36,098 nucleotides of DNA from an uncultured Flavobacteriales bacterium (GTDB lineage: Bacteria; Bacteroidota; Bacteroidia; Flavobacteriales_D; Sanyastnellaceae): assembly GCA_937881575.1 (NCBI GenBank), contig CALGEI010000135.1, forward strand, positions 1 to 36,098, written 5' to 3'. Every line of letters starts with the position of its first letter. The first letter of the stretch is position 1. The notes beneath the pieces were generated by a model. That model was not told where the DNA came from, made no database searches, and worked only from the letters and a program-made list of their open reading frames with translations. This document shows, one piece after another, positions 1 through 7,674 of the stretch. Both the position numbers and the translations under genes were made by a program.

Positions 1-65
1 CGTATTTTGTGTCAGCCCTAAGGCTTCTTCAATTGCTTCGTTTTATCAAAGTGGAGGACAAATAG
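1..65. other. Unassigned left edge
   Basis: No complete gene is visible. On the minus strand, codons 42-1 are open and read NEAIEEALGLTQNT, which superficially resembles a helix-turn-helix segment, but an in-frame TAA lies directly upstream at 45-43 and no start codon is present. It could be the edge of a downstream gene or chance. Confidence 0.3.
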
Positions 66-212
66 CTACTTGCGCAGCTCTTGGATCAATCGATCCATTC
101 GATTTATTTCCGGGGTCAACCACCTTTCAAACAACAAACTTTCCTTCGAAAGCGGGCGCAAATGTACGTGTAACTTTGCTGGATAACCCAACCGAAATCC
201 ACTTTTTTTCAA
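66..212 (-). CDS. Possible small protein or −1 frame extension of the SCO gene (unrecognised)
   Basis: This is an open frame of 48 codons that begins with a TTG whose bases overlap the TGA stop of the SCO gene (TTGA overlap). No ATG is available. The predicted peptide is basic and amphipathic, with a plausible protein-like C-terminus (…PEINRMDRLIQELRK). I do not recognise a family. The same TTGA arrangement joins two other genes in this window (start at 27982), which makes the start less odd than it looks. An alternative is that the frame is entered by −1 slippage on an A8 run near the end of the SCO gene (minus strand, 222-215), or that the run carries a homopolymer error. The frame could also be open by chance. 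Confidence 0.22.
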   Translation of the reverse strand: MKKSGFRLGYPAKLHVHLRPLSKESLLFERWLTPEINRMDRLIQELRK

Positions 213-880
213 TCTTTTTTTTCAATCAACCAGAGTGCATCTTCAATCAACTGATTCACAGACTTCAAGTCTGTGCCATCGTAAAAGCCTCTGAGTCTTC
301 CTTGGCGGTCAACCAAGACAATGTTCTCGGTGTGTATGAAATCTTGCCAACCTCCATCCCCTCCTTGACTCTCATCATAGCAGACAAAATAACTTTGTCG
401 CGCGAGGTTGTAAATGTGCTTTTTCGGCCCTGTTAAGAACCACCAGTGGGCAGAATCTGCCTCATACCGATTGGCATATTCCCTTAATACAGACACGCTA
501 TCAGCCTCAGGGGTGACACTGTGACTCATGAGCATCCAATCGTCTTGATGACTCAAAGCTTCTTGAACAAGCTTCATATTCGAAGTCATAATGGGACATA
601 GCGTGGCGCAGCGAGTGAAAAAGAAGTCCACTACACGGATTCTTCCTTCCACATCAACCTCCGTGACAGTATCTCCTAAATGGTTCATCAACTCAAAAGG
701 CAGAACCTCGTGTCTTTTACCTTCCCACTGATTCGGATCAACCAATGCTGGGTTGAGGTCCGAAGGCTGGATAATCGGAAGGGCCTTTTCTGGAATCAGG
801 ATCCAGTAGCCCACTCCTACAGCCAGAGTAAAGATGATGGCGAGTCCAAACCAATTCCGTGCATGCCGGTGTCCATTCAT
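209..880 (-). CDS. SCO1/SenC family copper/redox protein
   Basis: SCO proteins have a thioredoxin fold and deliver copper to, or reduce, the CuA site of cytochrome c oxidase; they sit anchored on the outer face of the inner membrane. The 223-aa product has one N-terminal membrane anchor (about residues 10-28), then the thioredoxin-like domain with the copper-binding CATLC motif (Cys91, Cys95) and the distal conserved histidine in FIHTENIVLVD (His183). All three ligands are present. I chose the ATG at 880 because it forms a 4-bp ATGA overlap with the upstream amidohydrolase stop; an in-frame ATG 16 codons earlier would overlap that gene further. No cytochrome oxidase genes are in the window, so the target enzyme is encoded elsewhere. 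The gene ends in an A8 run just before its stop. Confidence 0.9.
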   Translation of the reverse strand: MNGHRHARNWFGLAIIFTLAVGVGYWILIPEKALPIIQPSDLNPALVDPNQWEGKRHEVLPFELMNHLGDTVTEVDVEGRIRVVDFFFTRCATLCPIMTSNMKLVQEALSHQDDWMLMSHSVTPEADSVSVLREYANRYEADSAHWWFLTGPKKHIYNLARQSYFVCYDESQGGDGGWQDFIHTENIVLVDRQGRLRGFYDGTDLKSVNQLIEDALWLIEKKD

Positions 881-2574
881 CGCTGTTCGTTCAAATAAAC
901 CCACTCCCCACCAATGCACGTACCCCATATTCTGGTTGATAGCATGTCTTTGGAATCAATCGTTAGCCAATTGCGGTCCATCCAAGTGAAATCCGCCAAT
1001 TTGCCCGCTTCTATCGTACCCAAGGACTCCTCTTGGAATTGCGTCAAGGCAACCCATTGGGTCATACCCCGCAACGCCTGAATCGGCGTCAGAGCATTTT
1101 CCATTTGAAAGCCCCCCTCGGGATAACCATCGGCATCCTTTCTAGCCGTTGCCGAATGCATCGTTTTTCGGGGGTCAACATCTTCTACGGGGAAATCCGT
1201 TCCCAAGGCCACCATGCCCAACTGCTCCAGCAACTCCTTATAAGCGTAAGCCCTCCGTATCCGATTGCGCCCCAAGCGCTCCCCCGCCCAATACATATCA
1301 CTGGTGGCATGCGTCGGCTGGATTGAGGGGATCACGTGATTCGCCCCAAATTGAGTCATGTCCTTTTTCGACACAACCTGAGCATGTTCAATGCGCCATC
1401 GTCGATCATTCGCACCTTCTAAAACCTGCCCATAACAGTCCAACACGACGCGTACGGCCGAATCCCCAATACAATGAGTTGCTGCTTGGAGACCATTATT
1501 ATGCAGCAGATTCAGATTCTCCTTGAACCAGGCAACATCCTGTGTGCTCAGTCCATGCCAGCCTGCCAAGTCGCTATAAGGGTCCAAAAGCATGGCGCCT
1601 CTTGACCCAAGCGCTCCATCCATGTAGAATTTCACGGAAGACACGGATATGTAGTCGGTCGCGATTGGACCATTTGCAATGAGCCAAGCGATGTCCTCGT
1701 CGGTACCACTGACCATGGCGTTGATGCGAAGCTTGAGCAGTCCTTGCTCCTCCAAGTCGAGCAAACGCTCAATCTCCCGCGCTGACAATCCGGCGTCCGT
1801 AATCTGAGTCAATCCGTTTTCGAACATCGTAGCCTGCGCCGCCAACAATGAATTGGTCCGAAGTAAAGAGTCATGCGGAGGCAGGAATCGCAACACATCA
1901 TAGGCCATCTCATCGATGAGCACTCCCGTTGGCTCATTGTTGTCATCGCACAGCACCAATCCGCCACCGTAATCCATACCACACAGCACACCAACTCGAC
2001 GAAGCGCTTCTCCATTGATTATTACCGCATGTCCGTCAATGCGTTCCAAGTAGACAGGTACATCTGGAAACAACGAGTCGAGCATCGTCCGGTTAGGCCA
2101 ATCTGTGACTTCCCAGTCGTTCTGATCCCAGCCTCTTCCCCGAACCCACTCTGACGTGCTCGATTGAGCGTGCTCAACAACACGCTCCACTGTCTCTTCC
2201 CAAGAATCGGCTCCTACCAAATTGGCCTCCAAAAGGCCATCGGCGTATCCTACCAAGTGGGCATGGGCGTCCATGAGGCCCGGAGTCAACACGCCGCCAC
2301 GCAAATCTACTTGAAGCGGAGCGCGATATTTATTCAGGATCTGACGCTCTGGTCCCACTTCTAGAATCTTTCCATCCTTGACAGCCAAAGCCTGAGCCGT
2401 GGTGTTTTCCGAGTCCAATGTTAAAATCGTTCCATTGTGCACAATACAATCTGCATCCAACGATTTAAAACCGCATCCCGAAATCAACAAGATGCAGACC
2501 GTCAAACCGGATAATAGCACAAGATGACTCCATGGCGTTGTGATGCTCATAATGCAAGTGGCTTTGAATTTCAT
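877..2574 (-). CDS. YtcJ-like amidohydrolase, predicted lipoprotein
   Basis: This belongs to the amidohydrolase_3 group of metal-dependent TIM-barrel hydrolases (YtcJ-like), whose substrates are mostly unknown. The N-terminus is a lipoprotein signal with lipobox ISGC (lipidated Cys34), which places it in the cell envelope. The metal-binding HAH motif lies in GLMDAHAHL (His104, His106). Further family blocks are RVEHAQ-like RIEHAQVV and the late GTDFPVED aspartate motif. The full length of 565 aa is normal for the family. The ATG at 2574 overlaps the upstream SDR stop by 4 bp (ATGA); a second ATG nine codons in would give a more compact signal peptide. It lies mid-operon, between an SDR oxidoreductase and SCO. 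The substrate cannot be named from sequence. Confidence 0.88.
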   Translation of the reverse strand: MKFKATCIMSITTPWSHLVLLSGLTVCILLISGCGFKSLDADCIVHNGTILTLDSENTTAQALAVKDGKILEVGPERQILNKYRAPLQVDLRGGVLTPGLMDAHAHLVGYADGLLEANLVGADSWEETVERVVEHAQSSTSEWVRGRGWDQNDWEVTDWPNRTMLDSLFPDVPVYLERIDGHAVIINGEALRRVGVLCGMDYGGGLVLCDDNNEPTGVLIDEMAYDVLRFLPPHDSLLRTNSLLAAQATMFENGLTQITDAGLSAREIERLLDLEEQGLLKLRINAMVSGTDEDIAWLIANGPIATDYISVSSVKFYMDGALGSRGAMLLDPYSDLAGWHGLSTQDVAWFKENLNLLHNNGLQAATHCIGDSAVRVVLDCYGQVLEGANDRRWRIEHAQVVSKKDMTQFGANHVIPSIQPTHATSDMYWAGERLGRNRIRRAYAYKELLEQLGMVALGTDFPVEDVDPRKTMHSATARKDADGYPEGGFQMENALTPIQALRGMTQWVALTQFQEESLGTIEAGKLADFTWMDRNWLTIDSKDMLSTRIWGTCIGGEWVYLNEQR

Positions 2575-3341
2575 GAATTGGTTCTTTTCACATGGTGAAC
2601 CGAAGCCTGCGCTGCCGGCATTATGAGGAGATCTTGGATGCTCACATGAGGAGGTCGGCTCACGATAAACAGGACGGCTTCAGCCACATCCATAGCAGAC
2701 AAAGGTTCAAATCCGTTGTAAACCGCCGCCGCTTTCTGCTCATCTCCTTTGTAACGCACGAGACTGAATTCAGTATCCGCCGCACCCGGTGCCACTTGAG
2801 CCACCTGAATACCACGTGGAAGAAGATCCATGCGCATGGCTTTGGTCAATCCATCAACCGCAAATTTCGTGGCATTGTATACCGCTCCTCCAGGGTAGGC
2901 CTGCTTGCCCGCAACAGACCCCATGTTAATAATACGAGCTCCAGATGACATTCGCGGCGACAATTCCCGGGTAACATGCAGGAGCCCTTTAACATTGGTA
3001 TCAATCATCCGGTTCCAATCCTCATAGGCACCCTCATCAATCGCCCCTGTACCAACGGCCAGGCCAGCGTTGTTGATCAACACCTGCGGGACCTGGTCAT
3101 CCGGAATTGCCCGCAATGCTTTCTTCGTCGCTTCTTCATTGCAAACATCAAACGTCAGGCATTTCAACACACACGCACCGAGGGACTCCTGCACGGCTTG
3201 AAGCCTTTCTTTTCGACGCCCACAAAGGATCAAGTTATATCCAGATGATGCGGCGAGTTGCGCAATGGCTTCTCCAAATCCTGAGGTTGCACCTGTTATT
3301 AACATGATGCAACCGCTATTTTGCAGTTCGTTGTTTTTCAT
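2571..3341 (-). CDS. SDR family NAD(P)-dependent oxidoreductase (YdfG-like)
   Basis: This is a classical short-chain dehydrogenase of about 256 aa with a Rossmann fold. Visible motifs are the cofactor loop TGATSGFGEA, the NNAG motif, the catalytic serine in NMGSVAG and the YNATK active site (YxxxK). The CGRRKERL segment after beta-2 contains arginines that usually favour NADP(H). The closest recognisable group is YdfG-like 3-hydroxy-acid/serine dehydrogenases, but the substrate is not certain. I chose the ATG at 3341, preceded by AAAGAG; an ATG at 3305 directly before ITGATSG is equally plausible, and the longer frame back to 3395 is unlikely because it runs through the promoter. It is the first gene of the three-gene operon leading into the amidohydrolase and SCO. 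Confidence 0.88.
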   Translation of the reverse strand: MKNNELQNSGCIMLITGATSGFGEAIAQLAASSGYNLILCGRRKERLQAVQESLGACVLKCLTFDVCNEEATKKALRAIPDDQVPQVLINNAGLAVGTGAIDEGAYEDWNRMIDTNVKGLLHVTRELSPRMSSGARIINMGSVAGKQAYPGGAVYNATKFAVDGLTKAMRMDLLPRGIQVAQVAPGAADTEFSLVRYKGDEQKAAAVYNGFEPLSAMDVAEAVLFIVSRPPHVSIQDLLIMPAAQASVHHVKRTNS

Positions 3342-3355
3342 TTCTCTTTGTCGCT

Positions 3356-3363
3356 CAAAGGTA
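3356..3363 (-). promoter_or_regulatory. TAnnTTTG -7 element for the SDR operon
   Basis: The minus strand reads TACCTTTG, matching the Bacteroidota -7 consensus TAnnTTTG. It lies about 15 bases before the ATG at 3341, implying a very short leader. No good -33 TTTG is present at 18-21 bases upstream, so this is a partial match. Confidence 0.4.
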
Positions 3364-3386
3364 CATTCACAAAAATCCTCTCTTAT

Positions 3387-4295
3387 ATGAAACACATTTA
3401 CATGACTGGAGTTGCATTGTTTGCCATGCTCTTCACTTTCAATGAAGCATCAAGCCAAGCCATTACCCATTCCATTGCTGAAATTCAAGGTGAGTTGTTC
3501 AGTTCTCCTCTACTTGGACAATCGGTCACTACTACAGGAATCGTTTCCGCGAACAATGTCACATCCTCAACATCCGGCGTGATCGGGTACTTCGTTCAAG
3601 ATGGCTCAGGCCCTTGGAATGGCGTATTCGTTTTTGATAACACACAGGCTCCCAATGTTGGTGATGAAATCGTCATTGAAGCTGAAGTTCAAGAATACTT
3701 TGATGTGACGGAATTGGGGAATGTCAGCTATTTCCAGGTGATCTCATCGGGCAACGACGTTCCTGCGCCATCCGTTGTGACAACGGGTGAATTGGCCTCG
3801 AGCGAAGCCTACGAAGGTTGTTTCGTCCAGATCATCAATGCCATTTGCACCAATCCCGACGCGGATTATGGCGAGGCATTCTTTGACGATGGCAGCGGTG
3901 AACTCAAAACAAACGATTACATGTACCTCCCCGCGGACGGCTGGATCCAAGGTGAGACTTACAGCATCGCTGGATGCATGCACTATACCTTTGAGGAATA
4001 CAAACTTGAAGTGCGCTCTGAAGCGGACGTAACCGTGGGTCAAGTCAATGGAGTCGCTCACCATGGTTTGCAATTCCTCAAGACTTACCCGAATCCTACT
4101 TCGGACATTGTTCGATTGGGAACGGACGAAATCGGAGCCTTGACCGTGGTGGACATGACGGGGCGTTTGGTTTTGCAACTCAACACCCTTGAGGCGTATG
4201 CAACCATCAACTTGAGCGCATTGCCAACAGGATGCTACATCATCTCCTTGGAGACAGCATCTGCGCAATACCAGTCAACGATTCAAAAACTCTGA
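3387..4295 (+). CDS. Secreted OB-fold protein with type IX secretion sorting domain
   Basis: The predicted 302-aa product starts with a Sec signal peptide ending near NEASSQ. The middle part resembles the YhcR/ExeM-type OB-fold region found at the front of secreted extracellular nucleases (GQSVTTTGIVSA, GYFVQDGSGPWNGVFVFD, GDEIVIEAEVQEY), followed by a second OB-like segment (AFFDDGSGELK). The last ~75 residues form a typical Por/T9SS type A sorting domain (LKTYPNPTSDIVRL, VVDMTGRLV, LPTGCYIISL), so the protein should be exported and attached to the cell surface. No nuclease catalytic domain is present, so this is an OB-only version. The ATG at 3387 was chosen because the signal peptide begins there. 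It diverges from the SDR operon and ends at a strong terminator. The ligand is unknown. Confidence 0.8.
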   Translation: MKHIYMTGVALFAMLFTFNEASSQAITHSIAEIQGELFSSPLLGQSVTTTGIVSANNVTSSTSGVIGYFVQDGSGPWNGVFVFDNTQAPNVGDEIVIEAEVQEYFDVTELGNVSYFQVISSGNDVPAPSVVTTGELASSEAYEGCFVQIINAICTNPDADYGEAFFDDGSGELKTNDYMYLPADGWIQGETYSIAGCMHYTFEEYKLEVRSEADVTVGQVNGVAHHGLQFLKTYPNPTSDIVRLGTDEIGALTVVDMTGRLVLQLNTLEAYATINLSALPTGCYIISLETASAQYQSTIQKL

Positions 4296-4314
4296 ACGGG
4301 CTCATCCTGAAATG

Positions 4315-4349
4315 AAAAGAGCGGCGCAAAAGCGCCGCTCTTTTTTTTT
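4315..4349 (+). terminator. Intrinsic terminator
   Basis: A GC-rich stem (AGAGCGGCGC / GCGCCGCTCT, loop AAAA) is followed directly by a run of nine T. It sits about 20 bases after the OB-fold gene. On the opposite strand the stem is followed by only four T, so it may also weakly end the minus-strand methyltransferase transcript arriving from the right. Confidence 0.92.
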
Positions 4350-4405
4350 GTCTTATTTGCCCTAATTGAATGATCAATCCAACCCACTAGCGCACTTGGC
4401 AACGC

Positions 4406-5824
4406 CTAGCCCTCTGCGTTTTTAGAGTCTTCTGAGTTCTTTGTTACCTCGACCACCAAATCTGGATCGACCTCTGCCTCAGGCGCTTTCTCCGCCGCAA
4501 TAACGGGAGCGTCCGCAATCAACGCTGGAGTTGCAGCAGAGACTTCCTGCTCGACATCGGCTATCACCTCTTCTTCTGCGGGCACCACAATCGGGTTTGA
4601 CTCCGGCGTGACAGCTGCCGTTTTTTTCTCCTGACTTCCTTCATAAAGTTCAAAACCCACCCAGCGGCACTCCAATGGACCGTTGTACATCGTTTCACGA
4701 GAGCTGTGTTTCAATCCAACACGCTTCAACGCATCAAAGTCTGAGGAGATAATCCAGGCGCTGAATCCAGCCCAATGCGATTTCAATCGATCCCCAATCG
4801 ATGCATACATGGCGTCCAAGTCTTCTACCTGCATCCGCTCTCCATAGGGTGGATTGATTACAACAATGCCCGAATCAGTTCGCGGGATCAATTTGAAAAA
4901 ATCAGAACGTCCCAACTCCGCCCGACCATCCAATTCCATATTGGACAACGCAGCACGTGTCTGAGACACCGCCCCATAGTCCTTATCTGATGTGTAAATG
5001 ATGGACTCCTTCAACTGCCTTTCCTTTTTCAAGTCATCCCGAACATCCCACCACACTTCTTCATCAAAGCCTCTCCAGTCCATGAAGGCAAACTTGCGTC
5101 GATGCCATTGAATGGGATAGCCATCCGCCCAGAGAGCGGCTTCTACAGTAAATGTTCCCGACCCGCACATGGGGTCATACAAAGGCACTCCTGGCTTCCA
5201 GCCAGCTTTGGCCAATAATCCTGCGGCGAGCACCTCACTCAGCGGGGCTTTTGCCCCAGTAGGTCGATAACCACGCTTCGCTAATGGCCGACCGGAGGCA
5301 TCGAGGGAAATCGTAATTTGATTCTGATTGATATGCAGGTGAATGCGAACGTCCGGATTTTCCCGATCTACATTGGGCCGAATCCCAGATGACGTTCTGA
5401 AATGATCCACTATGGCATCTTTCAATCGAAGCGTTGCAAATTGGGAATGCGTGAAGTACTCTGAATGCGATGTGACATCGATGGCAAACGTAGCCGTCGA
5501 ATTCATCACCGAGCCCCACTCCCATTTGGTCGCCTCTTCATACAAGGCATCGGTATTGTCTGCTTCAAACCACAAAACAGGGCGCAGAACCCGAATCGCA
5601 AATCGTGTGCAAAGACAAACTCTGAACAATGTCGGCATGTCAGCACCGAATTCAACACCACGACGTACGACGACCAAATCAGTCGCCCCGAGCTCAATGA
5701 GCTCATCCTTGAGCAGCCGTTCCATTCCCGCCAAAGTCTTGGCGAAATAAACAGGCAAACCGTTCGATGCCGCTTCTCGCTGACCATCAGTCTTGCTTGA
5801 TTCTTGTCTTTCTTGATTCATCAT
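4406..5824 (-). CDS. THUMP-domain class I SAM-dependent RNA methyltransferase (RlmL-type)
   Basis: The product (472 aa) resembles the N-terminal half of E. coli RlmL and the YpsC family, which methylate a guanine N2 in 23S rRNA. The order is an N-terminal ferredoxin-like/THUMP region (from VYFAKTLAGMERLLKDEL to about residue 165), then the Rossmann methyltransferase domain with the SAM loop DPMCGSGTFTVEAAL and the catalytic NPPYGER motif typical of N-methyltransferases acting on bases. The last ~80 residues are a low-complexity acidic Ala/Pro/Glu/Val tail that is not part of the enzyme fold. The start overlaps the stop of the YciH-like gene (ATGATGA), with AAAGGTGG as ribosome-binding sequence; a second ATG follows immediately. 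The exact target base is inferred from family. Confidence 0.85.
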   Translation of the reverse strand: MMNQERQESSKTDGQREAASNGLPVYFAKTLAGMERLLKDELIELGATDLVVVRRGVEFGADMPTLFRVCLCTRFAIRVLRPVLWFEADNTDALYEEATKWEWGSVMNSTATFAIDVTSHSEYFTHSQFATLRLKDAIVDHFRTSSGIRPNVDRENPDVRIHLHINQNQITISLDASGRPLAKRGYRPTGAKAPLSEVLAAGLLAKAGWKPGVPLYDPMCGSGTFTVEAALWADGYPIQWHRRKFAFMDWRGFDEEVWWDVRDDLKKERQLKESIIYTSDKDYGAVSQTRAALSNMELDGRAELGRSDFFKLIPRTDSGIVVINPPYGERMQVEDLDAMYASIGDRLKSHWAGFSAWIISSDFDALKRVGLKHSSRETMYNGPLECRWVGFELYEGSQEKKTAAVTPESNPIVVPAEEEVIADVEQEVSAATPALIADAPVIAAEKAPEAEVDPDLVVEVTKNSEDSKNAEG

Positions 5825-6186
5825 CCACCTTTCCTTTTAACGCGAAATCCTTGTTTTTCCAGAGACAAATGAACACGATCACGGTGATCACCTTGGATGA
5901 GAACACATCCTTCTTTCACAGCCCCTCCAACGCCACACTCCATTTTTAGTTGCTTTCCCAAAAGGAGCAAGTCCATAACGGAACCTTGGAACCCTTCGAC
6001 CAAAGTCACCGGCTTGCCGGCACGTTGTTTTCGATTCAAACTCACATACAATGTCTGCGCAGTCGCTTCCAATGTCGTTTGCTCCTCCTCTTCAACAGGC
6101 TCCGGTTTCCAACTCAAATTTGTAGAAAACACCATGCCATCTTCATTCGAGCGATTCGCCCTCGATGGTTTCTTGTTTTTACTCAT
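5821..6186 (-). CDS. YciH/SUI1-like translation initiation factor
   Basis: The 121-aa protein carries a C-terminal SUI1/eIF1-like domain, recognisable in KPVTLVEGFQG, LGKQLKMECGVGGAVKEGCVLIQGD and the basic end KQGFRVKRKGG. Bacterial YciH proteins resemble eIF1 and are thought to influence initiation fidelity on 30S subunits. The first ~45 residues are basic then acidic, and probably disordered. It overlaps the following rRNA methyltransferase by 4 bp, so the two translation-related genes are probably cotranscribed. A TAACTTTG -7 element lies only nine bases upstream of the ATG, which suggests a nearly leaderless transcript. Confidence 0.9.
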   Translation of the reverse strand: MSKNKKPSRANRSNEDGMVFSTNLSWKPEPVEEEEQTTLEATAQTLYVSLNRKQRAGKPVTLVEGFQGSVMDLLLLGKQLKMECGVGGAVKEGCVLIQGDHRDRVHLSLEKQGFRVKRKGG

Positions 6187-6194
6187 CTCACGGG

Positions 6195-6202
6195 CAAAGT
6201 TA
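6195..6202 (-). promoter_or_regulatory. TAnnTTTG -7 element before the YciH-like gene
   Basis: The minus strand reads TAACTTTG, a full match to the Bacteroidota -7 consensus, ending nine bases before the ATG at 6186. The -33 region has no clear TTTG at the usual distance. Transcription would start almost at the start codon. Confidence 0.5.
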
Positions 6203-6277
6203 CTCTTCTGCGTTCAGCAAGTGATATCATTCGGAAAATTCAATAAAAAGTTGTATTTTCAACCTATGTGTATCAAC

Positions 6278-6955
6278 ATGAAATCTGCCTTTCTGACCCT
6301 GATCCTAGCCGGGATGATGAGCTCAGTGAATTACGGGACAGCGCAAGGAGGATGTACCTCAGTCGACTTAGATTACATCTGTCAATTCACTGAATACGTG
6401 CAAGGAGTTGCTACAGATTGCGGCGTTAATTGTTTAAGTGAAGGCGAAGAATGCCTCGTTGCGTGCATGGAAGAAGAGCTAGACTTGACAAGCCCATGCA
6501 TCGATTGCTTCGGAGAACAAGTGACCTGCATTGTTACCAACTGTTACTTCCCGTGCGCTTTTGGAACCGACGAAGCCTGCGCCGAATGCGCACTGGCCAA
6601 TTGCGAAGCCGGATTCAATGAATGTGCAGGAATTGTTGACAGTGACAACGACGGCTCGACCAATTTGTGCGACTGCAATGACAACAACCCGTCAATTTAT
6701 CCCGGTGCTCCAGGCACGAACAATGGCAATGACAATGACTGCAACGGGTTGATCTCACCTCAAGAATGGGCCACATGCCAAGCTGATTTGAATGAAGACA
6801 ACATCATTGGAACAGCTGACTTGCTGCTCTTCCTCGGTGCATTTGACTGCAATCAAAATTGCTTTGAACCTGCGGACATGAACGATGACGGATTGGTTGG
6901 AGCCTCTGACTTGCTGATTTTGCTTTCTGAATTCGGGCTTTTCTGCTCACCTTGA
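6278..6955 (+). CDS. Secreted cysteine-rich protein with MopE-like metal-binding motif and dockerin-like calcium loops
   Basis: The 225-aa product begins with a Sec signal peptide (MKSAFLTLILAGMMSS…GTAQ). A cysteine-rich block follows, with 15 cysteines within about 95 residues, probably disulfide-bonded. Then comes a segment with the DCNDNNPSIYPGAPGTNNGN and DNDCNG pattern of the MopE-type putative metal-binding motif (Pfam Cu-binding_MopE). The C-terminus has two paired dockerin/EF-hand-like calcium loops (DLNEDNIIGTADLL and DMNDDGLVGASDLL), each followed by a small hydrophobic helix. No T9SS sorting domain is visible. The total is 22 cysteines. The start could also be the ATG at 6266, four codons upstream. 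The function is unknown; a surface or extracellular metal-binding role is inferred from the motifs only. Confidence 0.72.
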   Translation: MKSAFLTLILAGMMSSVNYGTAQGGCTSVDLDYICQFTEYVQGVATDCGVNCLSEGEECLVACMEEELDLTSPCIDCFGEQVTCIVTNCYFPCAFGTDEACAECALANCEAGFNECAGIVDSDNDGSTNLCDCNDNNPSIYPGAPGTNNGNDNDCNGLISPQEWATCQADLNEDNIIGTADLLLFLGAFDCNQNCFEPADMNDDGLVGASDLLILLSEFGLFCSP

Positions 6956-7015
6956 CATCTCCGTTCCATGGCAAACTTCTTTCTCAAGCGATCGCAATCT
7001 TTCTGATTGACTCCG

Positions 7016-7663
7016 ATGATTCATGACTTAAGCGATGACGTACTGGAGTACGCCGAGCAACACAGCACCGAAGAATGGGAGGTTCTGAGATCTTTGAGAC
7101 GATCTACGTGGCAACATGTCCTGACACCGCAAATGCTCAGCGACTCGATACAAGGTCGGTTCCTAGCGAATATTAGCCGCATGATGACCCCCCTTTCCAT
7201 CCTGGAATTGGGGACCTACACAGGCTATTCAACGCTTTGTTTAGCCGCCGGTTTGCAACCTGGAGGAAGCATAGACACCATCGAACCCAATGATGAGCTC
7301 AATCGCATCCAAGATGAATTCTGGAAAGCTTCCGAGCTAGCGAGTCTCATACGGCGTCACAATGGCGAGGCACTTGAGGTGCTTCCAAAATTATCTGGAC
7401 CCTACGATTTGGTATGGATTGACGCCGACAAAGCACGAACAGAGCAATATGTGGAAGAGGCACTCAAACGTGTTCGCGTTGGCGGCTGGATTTTAGTAGA
7501 CAACGTTTTATGGTGGGGCAAAGTGCTCGATAAGAGAAAAGCGGAGGACCCCATTGCAGCCATGCTCGAATCGCTGACAGCCAAATGGGCCAGAGATTCG
7601 CGCATGCGCACAACGCTCCTCCCCCTTCGAGATGGCATCTTGATGATCGAGAAGCTTCCTTGA
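7016..7663 (+). CDS. Class I SAM-dependent O-methyltransferase (COMT-like, Methyltransf_3)
   Basis: This 215-aa protein matches the caffeoyl-CoA/catechol O-methyltransferase-like family common in bacteria. Motif I is LELGTYTGYSTLCLA, motif II is IDTIEPND, and the catalytic/metal region is YDLVWIDADKARTEQYVE followed by GGWILVDNVLWWGKV. The aspartates and asparagine that bind the divalent metal in the family (WIDADK, VDNVLW) are present. The methyl acceptor cannot be predicted. I chose the ATG at 7016; a TTG three codons earlier (7007) is the alternative. It lies 60 bases after the cysteine-rich secreted protein and is convergent with sucC, with only 11 bases between them. Confidence 0.88.
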   Translation: MIHDLSDDVLEYAEQHSTEEWEVLRSLRRSTWQHVLTPQMLSDSIQGRFLANISRMMTPLSILELGTYTGYSTLCLAAGLQPGGSIDTIEPNDELNRIQDEFWKASELASLIRRHNGEALEVLPKLSGPYDLVWIDADKARTEQYVEEALKRVRVGGWILVDNVLWWGKVLDKRKAEDPIAAMLESLTAKWARDSRMRTTLLPLRDGILMIEKLP

Positions 7664-7674
7664 AGTTCGTCGGC

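Noticed and set aside
176-436. Plus-strand 86-codon open frame at the left end
   Set aside because: It lies codon-aligned opposite the SCO gene for most of its length and its product is not protein-like; it is a shadow.
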